Assembly (NCBI GenBank): GCA_041446545.1
Contig: JBGOEJ010000002.1
Location: 62,001 to 126,000, forward strand
Direction of reading: 5' to 3'
From: Fervidibacter canadensis
GTDB lineage: Bacteria > Armatimonadota > Fervidibacteria > Fervidibacterales > Fervidibacteraceae
Length of the DNA stretch: 64,000 bases
Shown one piece after another: positions 24,562 to 32,346 of the stretch (position 1 is the first letter of the stretch; the number at the start of each line of letters is the position of its first letter). The translations under genes were made by a program, and so were the position numbers. A model generated the notes under the pieces. It ran no database searches and was not told where the DNA came from. It saw only the letters and a list, made by a program, of their open reading frames with translations.

Positions 24562-25572
24562 TCAGGTTTCGTAGGGTAGCCCCAGCGCCTTGCCGCCTTG
24601 TCGTGCCGACCGTTCGGCGTATTCCATGATGGCGATGACCCGCCGCGCCTGTTCGGGCTTGATGACCAACTCTTCCCCGTGCAGCAAGTGGTTGACGACA
24701 TTGCGATAAAACTCGTGCCACGCACTTTGCCGATAAGGGACGGTCGTTTCAGCGCGGTAGCCGTGAACGAAAAAGGTGACGCGAAAATGGTTTTGCTCGC
24801 TGACGATAGCGCCGTCAGTGCCCAAGATGAACCAACGAGGCTTGGTGGCGGCTGCCAGCGTGGAAAATTGCACATCGGCGATGGCACCGTTGGCAAACCG
24901 AAGGAGGGCTTGCACATGGTCTTCGTTGGTGACTTCGTGCCACTTGAGTTTGTGAAACGCCCCGACAACATTTTGGATTTTGTGCGGGAGAAGTTGCAGC
25001 AACCACCAAAGGTAATGAGCGCCCCAGTCGTAAAACAACCCACCCGAAATCGCCTTGTCGGAGCGCCACCAACTGCCCGGCTTATGATAACCGCCCCCAA
25101 ACATCTCCACGCGGAAGATGTCGCCGATGACACCCGTTTGGAGGATGTCCTTCAGCGTCAAAAAGTCGCCGTCCCAATGGCGGTTGTGATAGACCGTCAA
25201 CATCACGCCCTTTTGCCTTGCCGTTTCAATCATCGCTGTCGCTTCCTTCACCGTCAGGCACATCGGCTTCTCCACGATGACATGTTTGCCTGCCTTCAAA
25301 CACTTCAGCGCCAGCGGCGCATGAGTGTTGTGAGGCGTGACGATGACGGCGAGGTCAAAGTCTTCCTGCGTTAGCATTTCGTCCACGCTTTGGTAGGTGC
25401 GAATGTGCGGGAAGTCCGCTTTGGCGACTTCCAACCGCTGTGGGTCAAGATCACAAACGGCGACGACTTTCATCACGCCCGTCTGTTCCATCTGTGTCGC
25501 GTGGTGTTTCCCCATATTGAAAGCACCGCCATAGCCGATGACAGCGCAGCGAATTTCCGTCCGCCGACTCAT
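24562..25572 (-). CDS. Gfo/Idh/MocA family oxidoreductase
   Basis: A 336-residue NAD(P)-dependent sugar or cyclitol dehydrogenase. The Rossmann motif CAVIGYGGAFNMG is at residues about 9-21, the catalytic EKP motif is in GKHVIVEKPMCLT, and the C-terminal alpha-beta domain has GGGLFYDWGAHYLW (lysine-histidine site region). Substrate unknown. GAAGGAGG seven bases before ATG 25572 sets the start; a longer frame exists but lacks this. It sits 15 bases upstream of the ABC ATPase gene, so the three may be co-transcribed. Confidence 0.9.
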   Translation of the reverse strand: MSRRTEIRCAVIGYGGAFNMGKHHATQMEQTGVMKVVAVCDLDPQRLEVAKADFPHIRTYQSVDEMLTQEDFDLAVIVTPHNTHAPLALKCLKAGKHVIVEKPMCLTVKEATAMIETARQKGVMLTVYHNRHWDGDFLTLKDILQTGVIGDIFRVEMFGGGYHKPGSWWRSDKAISGGLFYDWGAHYLWWLLQLLPHKIQNVVGAFHKLKWHEVTNEDHVQALLRFANGAIADVQFSTLAAATKPRWFILGTDGAIVSEQNHFRVTFFVHGYRAETTVPYRQSAWHEFYRNVVNHLLHGEELVIKPEQARRVIAIMEYAERSARQGGKALGLPYET

Positions 25573-25636
25573 CCTGATGCCTCCTTCAGCCCCAAAATTT
25601 TTGGCGCTCCCAAAACTTAACGCAAAGGTGATGGCG

Positions 25637-26089
25637 ATGCGCCAAGTCGTCCTAAAGTGCGAGCCATTGACGGCGGAAACTTTCGCCCCCTTCGGGGGCA
25701 TCGTTAGCGACTTTTCTTCGGCGACGCCTTTTTTGCGGGTAGGCGAACTCGTTCGCAATCGGATGCGGGCTTGGCGCGTCCGAGAGGTAGAATGGGTGAG
25801 CGCTCACTATGATGGTGAGCAAATCATCGCCCCCTGCGAGCGAGTTCCGACGGTGTTTGTCGTCGCCCCACCTGCGCCCCGACCGACGCCCGAAAGTTTT
25901 CGGGCGTTTCTCAGCGACGGGACAATCGGCGTTTGCCTTGCCATCGGTGTCTGGCACGCTCTTCCCATCCCTGTCCCTTGCGACCACGCCCTTTACGACA
26001 ACGCCCAAGGCAGCGAATGGCACGAGCACACCGTTGAAGTGCATCTGCCGACGGAACTTTGTTGCCTTTTGATCGTTGAATTGCCTTGA
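25637..26089 (+). CDS. Ureidoglycolate lyase-like cupin protein
   Basis: A 150-residue protein resembling the AllA/ureidoglycolate lyase family: LTAETFAPFGGIV near the N-terminus, and then FRAFLSDGTIGVCLAIGVWHALPIPV, where AllA proteins carry their substrate-loop histidine. AllA splits ureidoglycolate into glyoxylate and urea, but many relatives stand outside purine pathways; none of the other allantoin genes are here. Divergent from the oxidoreductase gene. AAAGG eight bases before ATG 25637 supports that start; an ATG six bases earlier is too close to it. Confidence 0.65.
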   Translation: MRQVVLKCEPLTAETFAPFGGIVSDFSSATPFLRVGELVRNRMRAWRVREVEWVSAHYDGEQIIAPCERVPTVFVVAPPAPRPTPESFRAFLSDGTIGVCLAIGVWHALPIPVPCDHALYDNAQGSEWHEHTVEVHLPTELCCLLIVELP

Positions 26090-26099
26090 GGGATGCGTC

Positions 26100-27056
26100 A
26101 TGAGCACCAAAGGGATCGCTGGCTTCCTTATTTTTGTCGCCGTCGGTGGGATGGGCGCGGCTCAAAACAGTTCGCTCATTCACTATCCCAAAGCCGACGG
26201 CGTTATCTTTGCCTTGCCCCATGTCAGCATCATCTTGAACAGCCTGACGCCCCGCCAGCGCAAAGGGTTGCGGTTGAGTGTGGATGGTCAGCCCATTCCC
26301 GACGAAGCGATCGCAGGTTGTCGCATTTGTGCGGGTGACCGCCCCACCGTTATCGCCGCCAAAGCCCGATGGACGATCACCGATGGTCTTCACCATTTGA
26401 GGGCAACGGTCAAGGGTGAGGGGACAACGATGCTGCGCTATACCCTTGACAGCACCACACCGTCCCTCCTCGGCTTGACAGGCACGGTGGATTTGCCCGA
26501 CGCTTTCGTCGCCATCGTCCCGACGGTTCGGTTTGGTGGGATGGAGGTCAGCCGTTCACCCCGCCATCGCTTTTGGTTGGGAGTGACGGGCGGCGAGGGA
26601 TTGCCTTTGGAGGTCGCCCTCTTGCAATCTTTGCGCCCTCGCAAAACTTCGGTGGCGTGGAAAGTTGCGCCGTTGCGCCATCGCCACTGGAGCGTTAGCG
26701 TCGGTCAATGGGATGGCGGCAGTGAGTTTGCTGCCATCGGTTACCGAACGAAGCCCAGTTACTTCGTCGTCAGTGTCGGAGTTGGGCAGGGCGATTTGCC
26801 ATCGGCGTGGCTAAGCCTCTCTTACAGTTTGGGACACTTGACACCTCGTTTGAAGCACTCCGAAGGAGCGAGGGATTTCTTCGCCGTGTTGGATTTGGTG
26901 CGGTTGCAGGCGGAAGTGGATAAGAAAGGGCGATTAAGTTTCGGCGCGCTCCTTTGCCATCCGTATGGCTGGCGGGTCGGCATCTTCCGCAGCCGTCAAC
27001 GGGATGGGCGAAGGGTGTGGGTCGGTCAATTTTCCGTCAGCAAAGCGTGGCGGTGA
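26100..27056 (+). CDS. Exported protein of unknown function
   Basis: A 318-residue protein with a clear signal peptide (residues 1-22, STKGIAGFLIFVAVGGMGAA then Q). The mature part is beta-rich. Residues about 40-125 look like an immunoglobulin-type unit (LSVDGQPIPDEAI, then DGLHHLRATVKGEG), and the rest suggests repeated antiparallel strands with many W, Y and GY residues (SYSLGHLTPRLKH, RVWVGQFSVS at the end). I do not recognise the family. GAGGG before the ATG overlaps the stop of the ureidoglycolate-lyase-like gene region, so they may be co-transcribed. Confidence 0.7.
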   Translation: MSTKGIAGFLIFVAVGGMGAAQNSSLIHYPKADGVIFALPHVSIILNSLTPRQRKGLRLSVDGQPIPDEAIAGCRICAGDRPTVIAAKARWTITDGLHHLRATVKGEGTTMLRYTLDSTTPSLLGLTGTVDLPDAFVAIVPTVRFGGMEVSRSPRHRFWLGVTGGEGLPLEVALLQSLRPRKTSVAWKVAPLRHRHWSVSVGQWDGGSEFAAIGYRTKPSYFVVSVGVGQGDLPSAWLSLSYSLGHLTPRLKHSEGARDFFAVLDLVRLQAEVDKKGRLSFGALLCHPYGWRVGIFRSRQRDGRRVWVGQFSVSKAWR

Positions 27057-27059
27057 CGG

Positions 27060-27872
27060 CTAACCCTTTAGGGCGATGCCTTGTTCGGTCAAGATGCGAT
27101 GGATGGCGTAGTGCAAATCGCTTTGCACTTGTCGGGCGCCATCCATCGGGTCATCTGTCCAGACGAGCAACTCAAAGGCAAAAGTTTCGCCGATTTTCGT
27201 CAGCCACACTTTCGGGGGCGGGTCAGCAAGGACTTTAGGATGCTGGCGGGCGACTTCCAAAAGGGCGTTTTCCACCCGCTTGGGGTCGTCAACGGCAGCC
27301 GTCGTGATGGGCAAATGCACCCGCGTTTTTTTGCCCGTCGCTGTCCAGTTGGTGACCGATGAGCCGATGAATTGGGTGTTAGGGATGGCGATGATGGCGC
27401 CGCGGGGCGTTTCCAATAAGGTAGCGCGAGCGCCGATATGGAGCACCCGCCCCATCTCACCACTGACGCTGATGATATCGCCCACCCGCATCGTCCGTTC
27501 CACCATCAGCAACAACCCGCAGACGAAATTGTTGACGACCGTTTGCAACCCAAAGCCAATGCCGACACCGATAGCGCCTGCAAAGATGTTGAAGGAAGTC
27601 AACCGAAAGCCCATCAAGTCGGCGACGATGAAGATGCCGATGACCCAAGCGATGACTTTCACCCATCGGGCAAGGAGTTGGGCGGCATAATCGCTGATGT
27701 CTTCCCGCGCCCGAAAGTAATGCAGGGCGAGTCGGCTGAGGGCGTTTGTGACCAGCCCCACGATCACCAGCGCAATAAGACCCTGAGCGACTTTAGCGGC
27801 GGAAAGGTCAACCCCTGCGACGGTGAGGAAGGGATGGTGCAACCAGTGCCAGATTTGTCGCAACCACTCCAT
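27060..27872 (-). CDS. MscS-family mechanosensitive ion channel
   Basis: A 270-residue membrane channel protein. Three N-terminal hydrophobic segments are followed by the pore-lining helix and beta domain: FAGAIGVGIGFGLQTVVNNFVCGLLLMVERTMRVGD (residues about 97-132) and the strand set ISVSGEMGRVLHIGARATLLETPRGAIIAIPNTQF. This is the conserved MscS core that opens under membrane tension. It is shorter than the plant or long MscM types. Convergent with the exported protein gene, three bases apart. Confidence 0.92.
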   Translation of the reverse strand: MEWLRQIWHWLHHPFLTVAGVDLSAAKVAQGLIALVIVGLVTNALSRLALHYFRAREDISDYAAQLLARWVKVIAWVIGIFIVADLMGFRLTSFNIFAGAIGVGIGFGLQTVVNNFVCGLLLMVERTMRVGDIISVSGEMGRVLHIGARATLLETPRGAIIAIPNTQFIGSSVTNWTATGKKTRVHLPITTAAVDDPKRVENALLEVARQHPKVLADPPPKVWLTKIGETFAFELLVWTDDPMDGARQVQSDLHYAIHRILTEQGIALKG

Positions 27873-27911
27873 CGCCGTGCCTCCAGCCGACTGCCCCTTA
27901 TGAGCAAGGGT

Positions 27912-28778
27912 TTACCCTTGGCACACTTCAAAGGCGTGGCGGATAGCGGCAAAGACATCGCCTTTAGGGACAAACTCCTGACCGACATAGCCCGTGTAGC
28001 CCAACGCCGCAAGGGCTTTCATGATGCCCCGATAGTTCAGTTCCTGCTCGTCGTCCAAGTCACGCCGACCAGGGTTGCCTGCCGTGTGGAAGTGAGCAAT
28101 CCACTGGAAGTTTTCGCGGATGGTGCGGATGACATCGCCTTCCATGATTTGCATGTGGTAGATGTCGTAAAGCACCCGCACGCGGGGCGAGTTGACCCGC
28201 TGGCAAACTTCCACCGCCCACCAAGTTCGGTCGGCGTGGTAATCCTTGTGGTCAACTTTGCTGTTGAGGACTTCCAGCGCCAAGGTCACGCCCGCTTCTT
28301 CCGCCGCCTTAGCGACGCGCCGCAGCCCTTCGGCAGTGTTCTCAATGCCTTCTTCGTCGCTCATGCCCCGCCGATTGCCTGAAAAGCAGATGAGGATTTT
28401 GATGCCGTATTGCTTTGCCAGTTCCAAGTTGCGCAGGATTTCTTCTTCAATGCGGGCGTGGTTTTCCTTGCGGTTGAGCCCGTCCGTGAGCGAGCCATGC
28501 CCGCCGATGGTGACGATTTCTAAGCCCGCCTCCTTGATGGCGTCCCACCATTCGCGGGGAACCAACTCAAAGCCCGCATAACCGATGGCTTTCGCCTCCT
28601 GAATGAGGCGTTTGGGATCAACGCCTTGCCGAGCGAAGCACCACCAACACAAATCTTGCTTGAATTGCGCCATCCCCTTTCGCCCTCCTTGTGCCGACAA
28701 GTGAGACGGGACAAGCGAAGGCGTCAGGGCAGTCGCTGTCCCTAACGCCGTCACTTTCAGCCAATCCCGTCGTGTCAT
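27912..28778 (-). CDS. Tat-exported TIM-barrel sugar isomerase/epimerase (hydroxypyruvate isomerase-like)
   Basis: A 288-residue protein with a twin-arginine signal, MTRRDWLKVTALGTATALTP. It is followed by an AP-endonuclease-2-type TIM barrel with the metal residues spread over GFELVPREWW, LALEVLNSKVDHKDYHADRTWWA, VRVLYDIYHMQIMEGDV, HFHTAGNPGRRDLDDEQELNY and YVGQEFVPKGD. This pattern is closest to hydroxypyruvate isomerase (Hyi) and related ketose epimerases. Export by Tat is unusual for Hyi but common for these families in Armatimonadota and Planctomycetota. GAGGTGA seven bases before ATG 28778 sets the start. Confidence 0.85.
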   Translation of the reverse strand: MTRRDWLKVTALGTATALTPSLVPSHLSAQGGRKGMAQFKQDLCWWCFARQGVDPKRLIQEAKAIGYAGFELVPREWWDAIKEAGLEIVTIGGHGSLTDGLNRKENHARIEEEILRNLELAKQYGIKILICFSGNRRGMSDEEGIENTAEGLRRVAKAAEEAGVTLALEVLNSKVDHKDYHADRTWWAVEVCQRVNSPRVRVLYDIYHMQIMEGDVIRTIRENFQWIAHFHTAGNPGRRDLDDEQELNYRGIMKALAALGYTGYVGQEFVPKGDVFAAIRHAFEVCQG

Positions 28779-28869
28779 TGCCAGTTCACCTCGTGGGCAA
28801 TTTTGGCGCAAGGTGGCAAAATTGCGTCGGCATATTCAATCCGTAAACCTTCGCTGGGAGGTGGGAACG

Positions 28870-29922
28870 ATGCGTTCGTGCTGGTTGGCGGTGTTGGTAG
28901 TAGGGATGGTGCTCAGCGTTGCGGCGCAGGTGGAAATAGAGCAGGTCAACTACCGAGGTTGGGCGCGCACCTTCAAACTGAGCAACGGGCAAGTGGAAGT
29001 CTATGTGACCAGCGATGTCGGTCCTCGCATCATTGACTTTCGTCCCGTCGGCGGCGACAACATCTTTCATGTCCGCCCCGATGAAGTGGGAAAATCGGGC
29101 GAGAAGGAGTTCAAGTTGCGGGGCGGTTGGCGCCCTTGGCTGGCGCCTGAGGTTTACCACATCACTTGGTTTCCCGACAATGTGCCCTGCAAAGTGGAAC
29201 GGTTGCGGGACGGCACTTTGCGCGTATACGGTCCCCGTGAAAAAAACAGCGGCATCCAGAAAATCGTGGAAGTGCGCCTGTATCCTGACAAGCCGTGCGT
29301 GCGGGTGACGATGCGGTTGCGCAATGTGTCCCATCGCCCCGTCACTTACGCGGCGTGGAGTTTGCCCGTCATGAAGCCCGGCGGCAAAGCCATCGTCCCG
29401 CTGGATGTCGGTAATCTCGCTGCCTTCGCTGACATCCGCCAAATCATCCTTTGGAGTTACGCCAACCCGACCGACCCGCGCTTTGCCTTCTTCAATCGCC
29501 TCATCGTCGTAGACCAAGCAAAAGTCCCACCCCGCGAGAAAGTCGTCGGCACTTACCGCGTCAGCGCCACCATCATCAACCGACGGCACAACGACGAAGC
29601 CAAAATCGGCACCGACACTAAGCAAGGTTGGGTCGCCTACTACCATCCCAAAGACCGCGTGCTTTTTGTCAAACGCTTCCCCGTCAACCCGCAGGGCGTT
29701 TATCCTGACGGCGGTTGCACGGTGGAAGTTTACTCGTGCCAAGAGTTCATTGAAGTGGAGTGCCTGAGCCACTTCGTCACTATCCGCCCAGGGCGCGAAT
29801 TCGTCTTTCCGATGGAGTTCTGGCTGTTCAAGGATGTCAACGACCCTGGCACGACGGAGGCGGAGATTTTGCAAAACTTGAACCCTTACCTCCGCCAGAC
29901 GCGTGCGGTGCGTTATCCGTGA
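28870..29922 (+). CDS. Exported DUF4380-like (mutarotase-fold) protein
   Basis: A 350-residue protein with a signal peptide (MRSCWLAVLVVGMVLSVAAQ). The body is a beta-sandwich of the galactose-mutarotase kind: VEVYVTSDVGPRIIDFRP near the start, then GGWRPWLAPE, YGPREKNSGIQKIVEVRLYPD, VTMRLRNVSHRPVTYAAWSLPVMKPGG and ECLSHFVTIRPGREFVFPMEFWLF at the end. Such proteins are often next to sugar isomerases and are thought to bind or epimerise sugars; no catalytic assignment can be made. GGGAGGTGGG before ATG 28870 sets the start. Divergent from the Tat-exported epimerase. Confidence 0.7.
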   Translation: MRSCWLAVLVVGMVLSVAAQVEIEQVNYRGWARTFKLSNGQVEVYVTSDVGPRIIDFRPVGGDNIFHVRPDEVGKSGEKEFKLRGGWRPWLAPEVYHITWFPDNVPCKVERLRDGTLRVYGPREKNSGIQKIVEVRLYPDKPCVRVTMRLRNVSHRPVTYAAWSLPVMKPGGKAIVPLDVGNLAAFADIRQIILWSYANPTDPRFAFFNRLIVVDQAKVPPREKVVGTYRVSATIINRRHNDEAKIGTDTKQGWVAYYHPKDRVLFVKRFPVNPQGVYPDGGCTVEVYSCQEFIEVECLSHFVTIRPGREFVFPMEFWLFKDVNDPGTTEAEILQNLNPYLRQTRAVRYP

Positions 29923-29943
29923 TGCGATGGAGATGACCGCCCG

Positions 29944-30894
29944 ATGGCGATTGCCCGTCCCTTGCGGGTGGGAACACGCGGCAGCAAGTTAGCGCTGGCG
30001 CAAACAGAATGGGTCGTCAAGGCGCTCTTAACCCGTCATCCTGACTTGCGCATAGAAACGGTCATCATCCGCACAAAGGGGGATGTCATCACCGACCGCC
30101 CCTTGCGGGAAGTGGCGGGCAAAGGCTTTTTCGTCAAGGAGATTGAGGCGGCGTTGCTGGCAGGCGAGATTGATTTCGCCGTCCACAGCCTGAAGGACTT
30201 ACCGACAGAGTTGCCAGAGGGCTTGACGATTGCGGCGCTCTGCAACCGCGTAGAGCCCAGCGATGCGTTGGTCGTGCGCCATCGGCGAGGGCAAGCGGAT
30301 TGGCAAGAAGTCGTCGCTGCTTTGCCCAACGACGCTCGCGTCGGCACTTCTTCCTTGCGCCGCCAAGCCCAACTCAAACATGCCTTCCCGCATTGGCAGT
30401 TGTGCGAATTGCGGGGCAATGTGGACACCCGATTGCGGAAACTGGACGAAGGGCAATACGATGCTATTGTCATTGCCGCCGCAGGCTTGTTGCGTTTAGG
30501 CTTGCAGGAACGCATCGCTTGTCTGCTGCCAGTAGAGGTGTGCTGTCCGGCGGCGGGGCAAGGCGTTTTGGCGGTGGAAGTTCGCTCCGACGATGCGCCA
30601 ATCCTTTCTCTCTTGCAAATGCTGGACGAGTGGGATGTCCGCATAGAAGTGACGGCAGAACGGGCAGCGACGCAGGCGTTGGGAGCAGGTTGCCATGCCG
30701 CCGTCGGAGCACTGGCACGCATCAGCGGCGGCAAGTTACATCTTTGGGTCGCTGCCGCACAATTGGATGGGTCGCAAGTGTGGCGTCATCACGCCATCGC
30801 CACGCTGCCTGATAATCCGTCGGAGCAATTGAAAGTCGCCCATGCTTTGGGCAAACAAGCCGCTGACGCCCTTCGGCGCAGCGGTTACCGTTGA
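29944..30894 (+). CDS. hemC: Porphobilinogen deaminase (hydroxymethylbilane synthase)
   Basis: A 316-residue enzyme of heme biosynthesis that joins four porphobilinogen units. It has RVGTRGSKLALAQTEWV, the catalytic aspartate region DFAVHSLKDLPTELPEGLTIAAL, GTSSLRRQAQLKHAFP, LRGNVDTRLRKLDEGQYDAIVIAAAGLLRLGL and Cys250 in LGAGCHAAVGA, which carries the dipyrromethane cofactor. No other hem genes flank it. The ATG follows a weak GGAGATG site. Confidence 0.95.
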   Translation: MAIARPLRVGTRGSKLALAQTEWVVKALLTRHPDLRIETVIIRTKGDVITDRPLREVAGKGFFVKEIEAALLAGEIDFAVHSLKDLPTELPEGLTIAALCNRVEPSDALVVRHRRGQADWQEVVAALPNDARVGTSSLRRQAQLKHAFPHWQLCELRGNVDTRLRKLDEGQYDAIVIAAAGLLRLGLQERIACLLPVEVCCPAAGQGVLAVEVRSDDAPILSLLQMLDEWDVRIEVTAERAATQALGAGCHAAVGALARISGGKLHLWVAAAQLDGSQVWRHHAIATLPDNPSEQLKVAHALGKQAADALRRSGYR

Positions 30895-30934
30895 CCGCTT
30901 CCTTTCATCCCTTAAAAGTGCGAGGTGAGCGACG

Positions 30935-31090
30935 ATGCGCATCACCGTTCAACTGGAATGCACGGAGTGCAAATCACGCAACTATGTGACGACCCGCAAG
31001 CGCGAACAGGGCGGGACACAAAAACGGTTAGAGTTGCGCAAGTTCTGCAAGCATTGCCGAAAGCACACCGTCCATCGCGAGACACGCTGA
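30935..31090 (+). CDS. rpmG: Large-subunit ribosomal protein L33
   Basis: A 51-residue protein, MRITVQLECTECKSRNYVTT onward. Two CxxC pairs (CTEC and CKHC) make the zinc-ribbon, the C+ form of L33, with the basic RLELRKFCKHCRKHTVHRE ending. GAGGTGAG eight bases before the ATG is a good ribosome binding site. In many bacteria rpmG is followed by secE and nusG; here a sugar-binding protein gene follows instead, 27 bases on. Confidence 0.93.
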   Translation: MRITVQLECTECKSRNYVTTRKREQGGTQKRLELRKFCKHCRKHTVHRETR

Positions 31091-31117
31091 CCATTTCGCC
31101 CATGGGGGTGCGAGGGG

Positions 31118-32113
31118 ATGGCTCGGTTGGTCGGTTACTTGCTGGGGCTAACGATTTTGATGGCGGCAGGTTGGGCGGTGAGCGCCCCGCCCCAGCGGGG
31201 CAAACCCATCACCGTCGTCATGATCCCGAAGATCAAGGGCATTGACTACTTCAACGCTTGCGAACGAGGCGCACGGGAAGCCGCTAAGGAACTGGGCAAT
31301 GTCAAGTTGGTTTACGAAGGACCGACGGAGGCGACAGTGGAACGGCAAGTGGAGTTGATTGAGGCGTGGATTCCCCGCAAACCCGATGTCATCGCCGTCG
31401 CTTGCAATGACCCCAACGCCATCGCCCCTGCTTTGAAAAAAGCGAGGGCACAAGGCATCCATGTCCTGACTTGGGACGCCGATGCCCGTCGGGATGCCCG
31501 TGAGTTCTTCGTCAACCAAGCGACTTATGACGATATCGCCCGGGCTTTGGTGGATGAGATGGCAAAGCAAGTCGGCGCTGATGCCCCGGTCGCCGTCGTC
31601 ACCAGTTCCTTTACTGCCCCCAACCAAACGGAATGGCTCAAACGGATGAAAGCCTACATGGCGAAGCGCTACCCAAAGATGCGTTTGCTCACTGTTAAGC
31701 CAAGCGAGGAAAGTTTGGAGTTGGCGCTGAAGGTGACGAGCGACATCTTGCGCGCCTATCCGCAGGTGCGGGGCATCTTCGCCATCTCCTCCGTCGCCTT
31801 CCCCGGCGCGGCGGAGGCGGTGCGAGCCGCAGGCAAACGGGGCAAAGTCGCCGTCGTCGGGCTGTCCACGCCCAAAAGCATGCGCGAGTATGTCCATGAC
31901 GGGACGGTCAAAACCGTCATCCTTTGGAACCCCGTTGACTTGGGCTACCTGACCGTTTACGCCGCTCGGGCGATTTGCGATGGGCGGCTCAAGCGGGGCG
32001 TGAAGGAACTGCCTGCGGGGCGGTTGGGCAAACGACAGGTGCGCGGCGACGAAATTTTGCTGGGTCCGCCCCTCAAGTTCACCAAAGCCAACATTGACCG
32101 CTACGACTTTTGA
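31118..32113 (+). CDS. Sugar ABC transporter substrate-binding protein (RhaS/LsrB-like)
   Basis: A 331-residue periplasmic-binding protein of the type 1 fold. A signal peptide (ARLVGYLLGLTILMAAGWAVSA) is followed by VVMIPKIKGIDYFNACERGAREAAKELG, IEAWIPRKPDVIAVACNDPNAIAPALKKARAQGIHVLTWDAD and GIFAISSVAFPGAAEAV. This pattern matches rhamnose RhaS and autoinducer-2 LsrB proteins. No ATPase or permease genes lie nearby, so it either serves a transporter encoded elsewhere or acts in sensing. The ligand cannot be told by eye. Confidence 0.82.
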   Translation: MARLVGYLLGLTILMAAGWAVSAPPQRGKPITVVMIPKIKGIDYFNACERGAREAAKELGNVKLVYEGPTEATVERQVELIEAWIPRKPDVIAVACNDPNAIAPALKKARAQGIHVLTWDADARRDAREFFVNQATYDDIARALVDEMAKQVGADAPVAVVTSSFTAPNQTEWLKRMKAYMAKRYPKMRLLTVKPSEESLELALKVTSDILRAYPQVRGIFAISSVAFPGAAEAVRAAGKRGKVAVVGLSTPKSMREYVHDGTVKTVILWNPVDLGYLTVYAARAICDGRLKRGVKELPAGRLGKRQVRGDEILLGPPLKFTKANIDRYDF

Positions 32114-32346
32114 GCCGACGCCAAAGCACCCAATTGGGTCAGCACGGCACCAAGTCATGCCCAGAGCGGTGTCCCAAGCAAAAGTCCATGCCTCGTTTAG
32201 TGAATGAGGTTTCTGGCGGCTTGCGACTGGATTTCGCCAAGTTCGTCGCAGCGCCCAATCCTGTCCATCCTCCACGCTGACCTTGTTTCGGTCAGGGCGC
32301 TGCGGCGCTACCACACGAGCATTGGCACTCAATATGGCTTGCCAAT
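32114..32346. other. Intergenic stretch without a supported gene
   Basis: 233 bases between convergent genes. A hairpin CTGACC/GGTCAG with a 7-base loop lies near 32277-32296; no T run follows. No gene, tRNA or repeat of known type is recognised. Confidence 0.35.

Noticed and set aside
28786..29874. A 362-codon minus-strand open frame
   Set aside because: It mirrors the DUF4380-like gene, which has a signal peptide and ribosome binding site.
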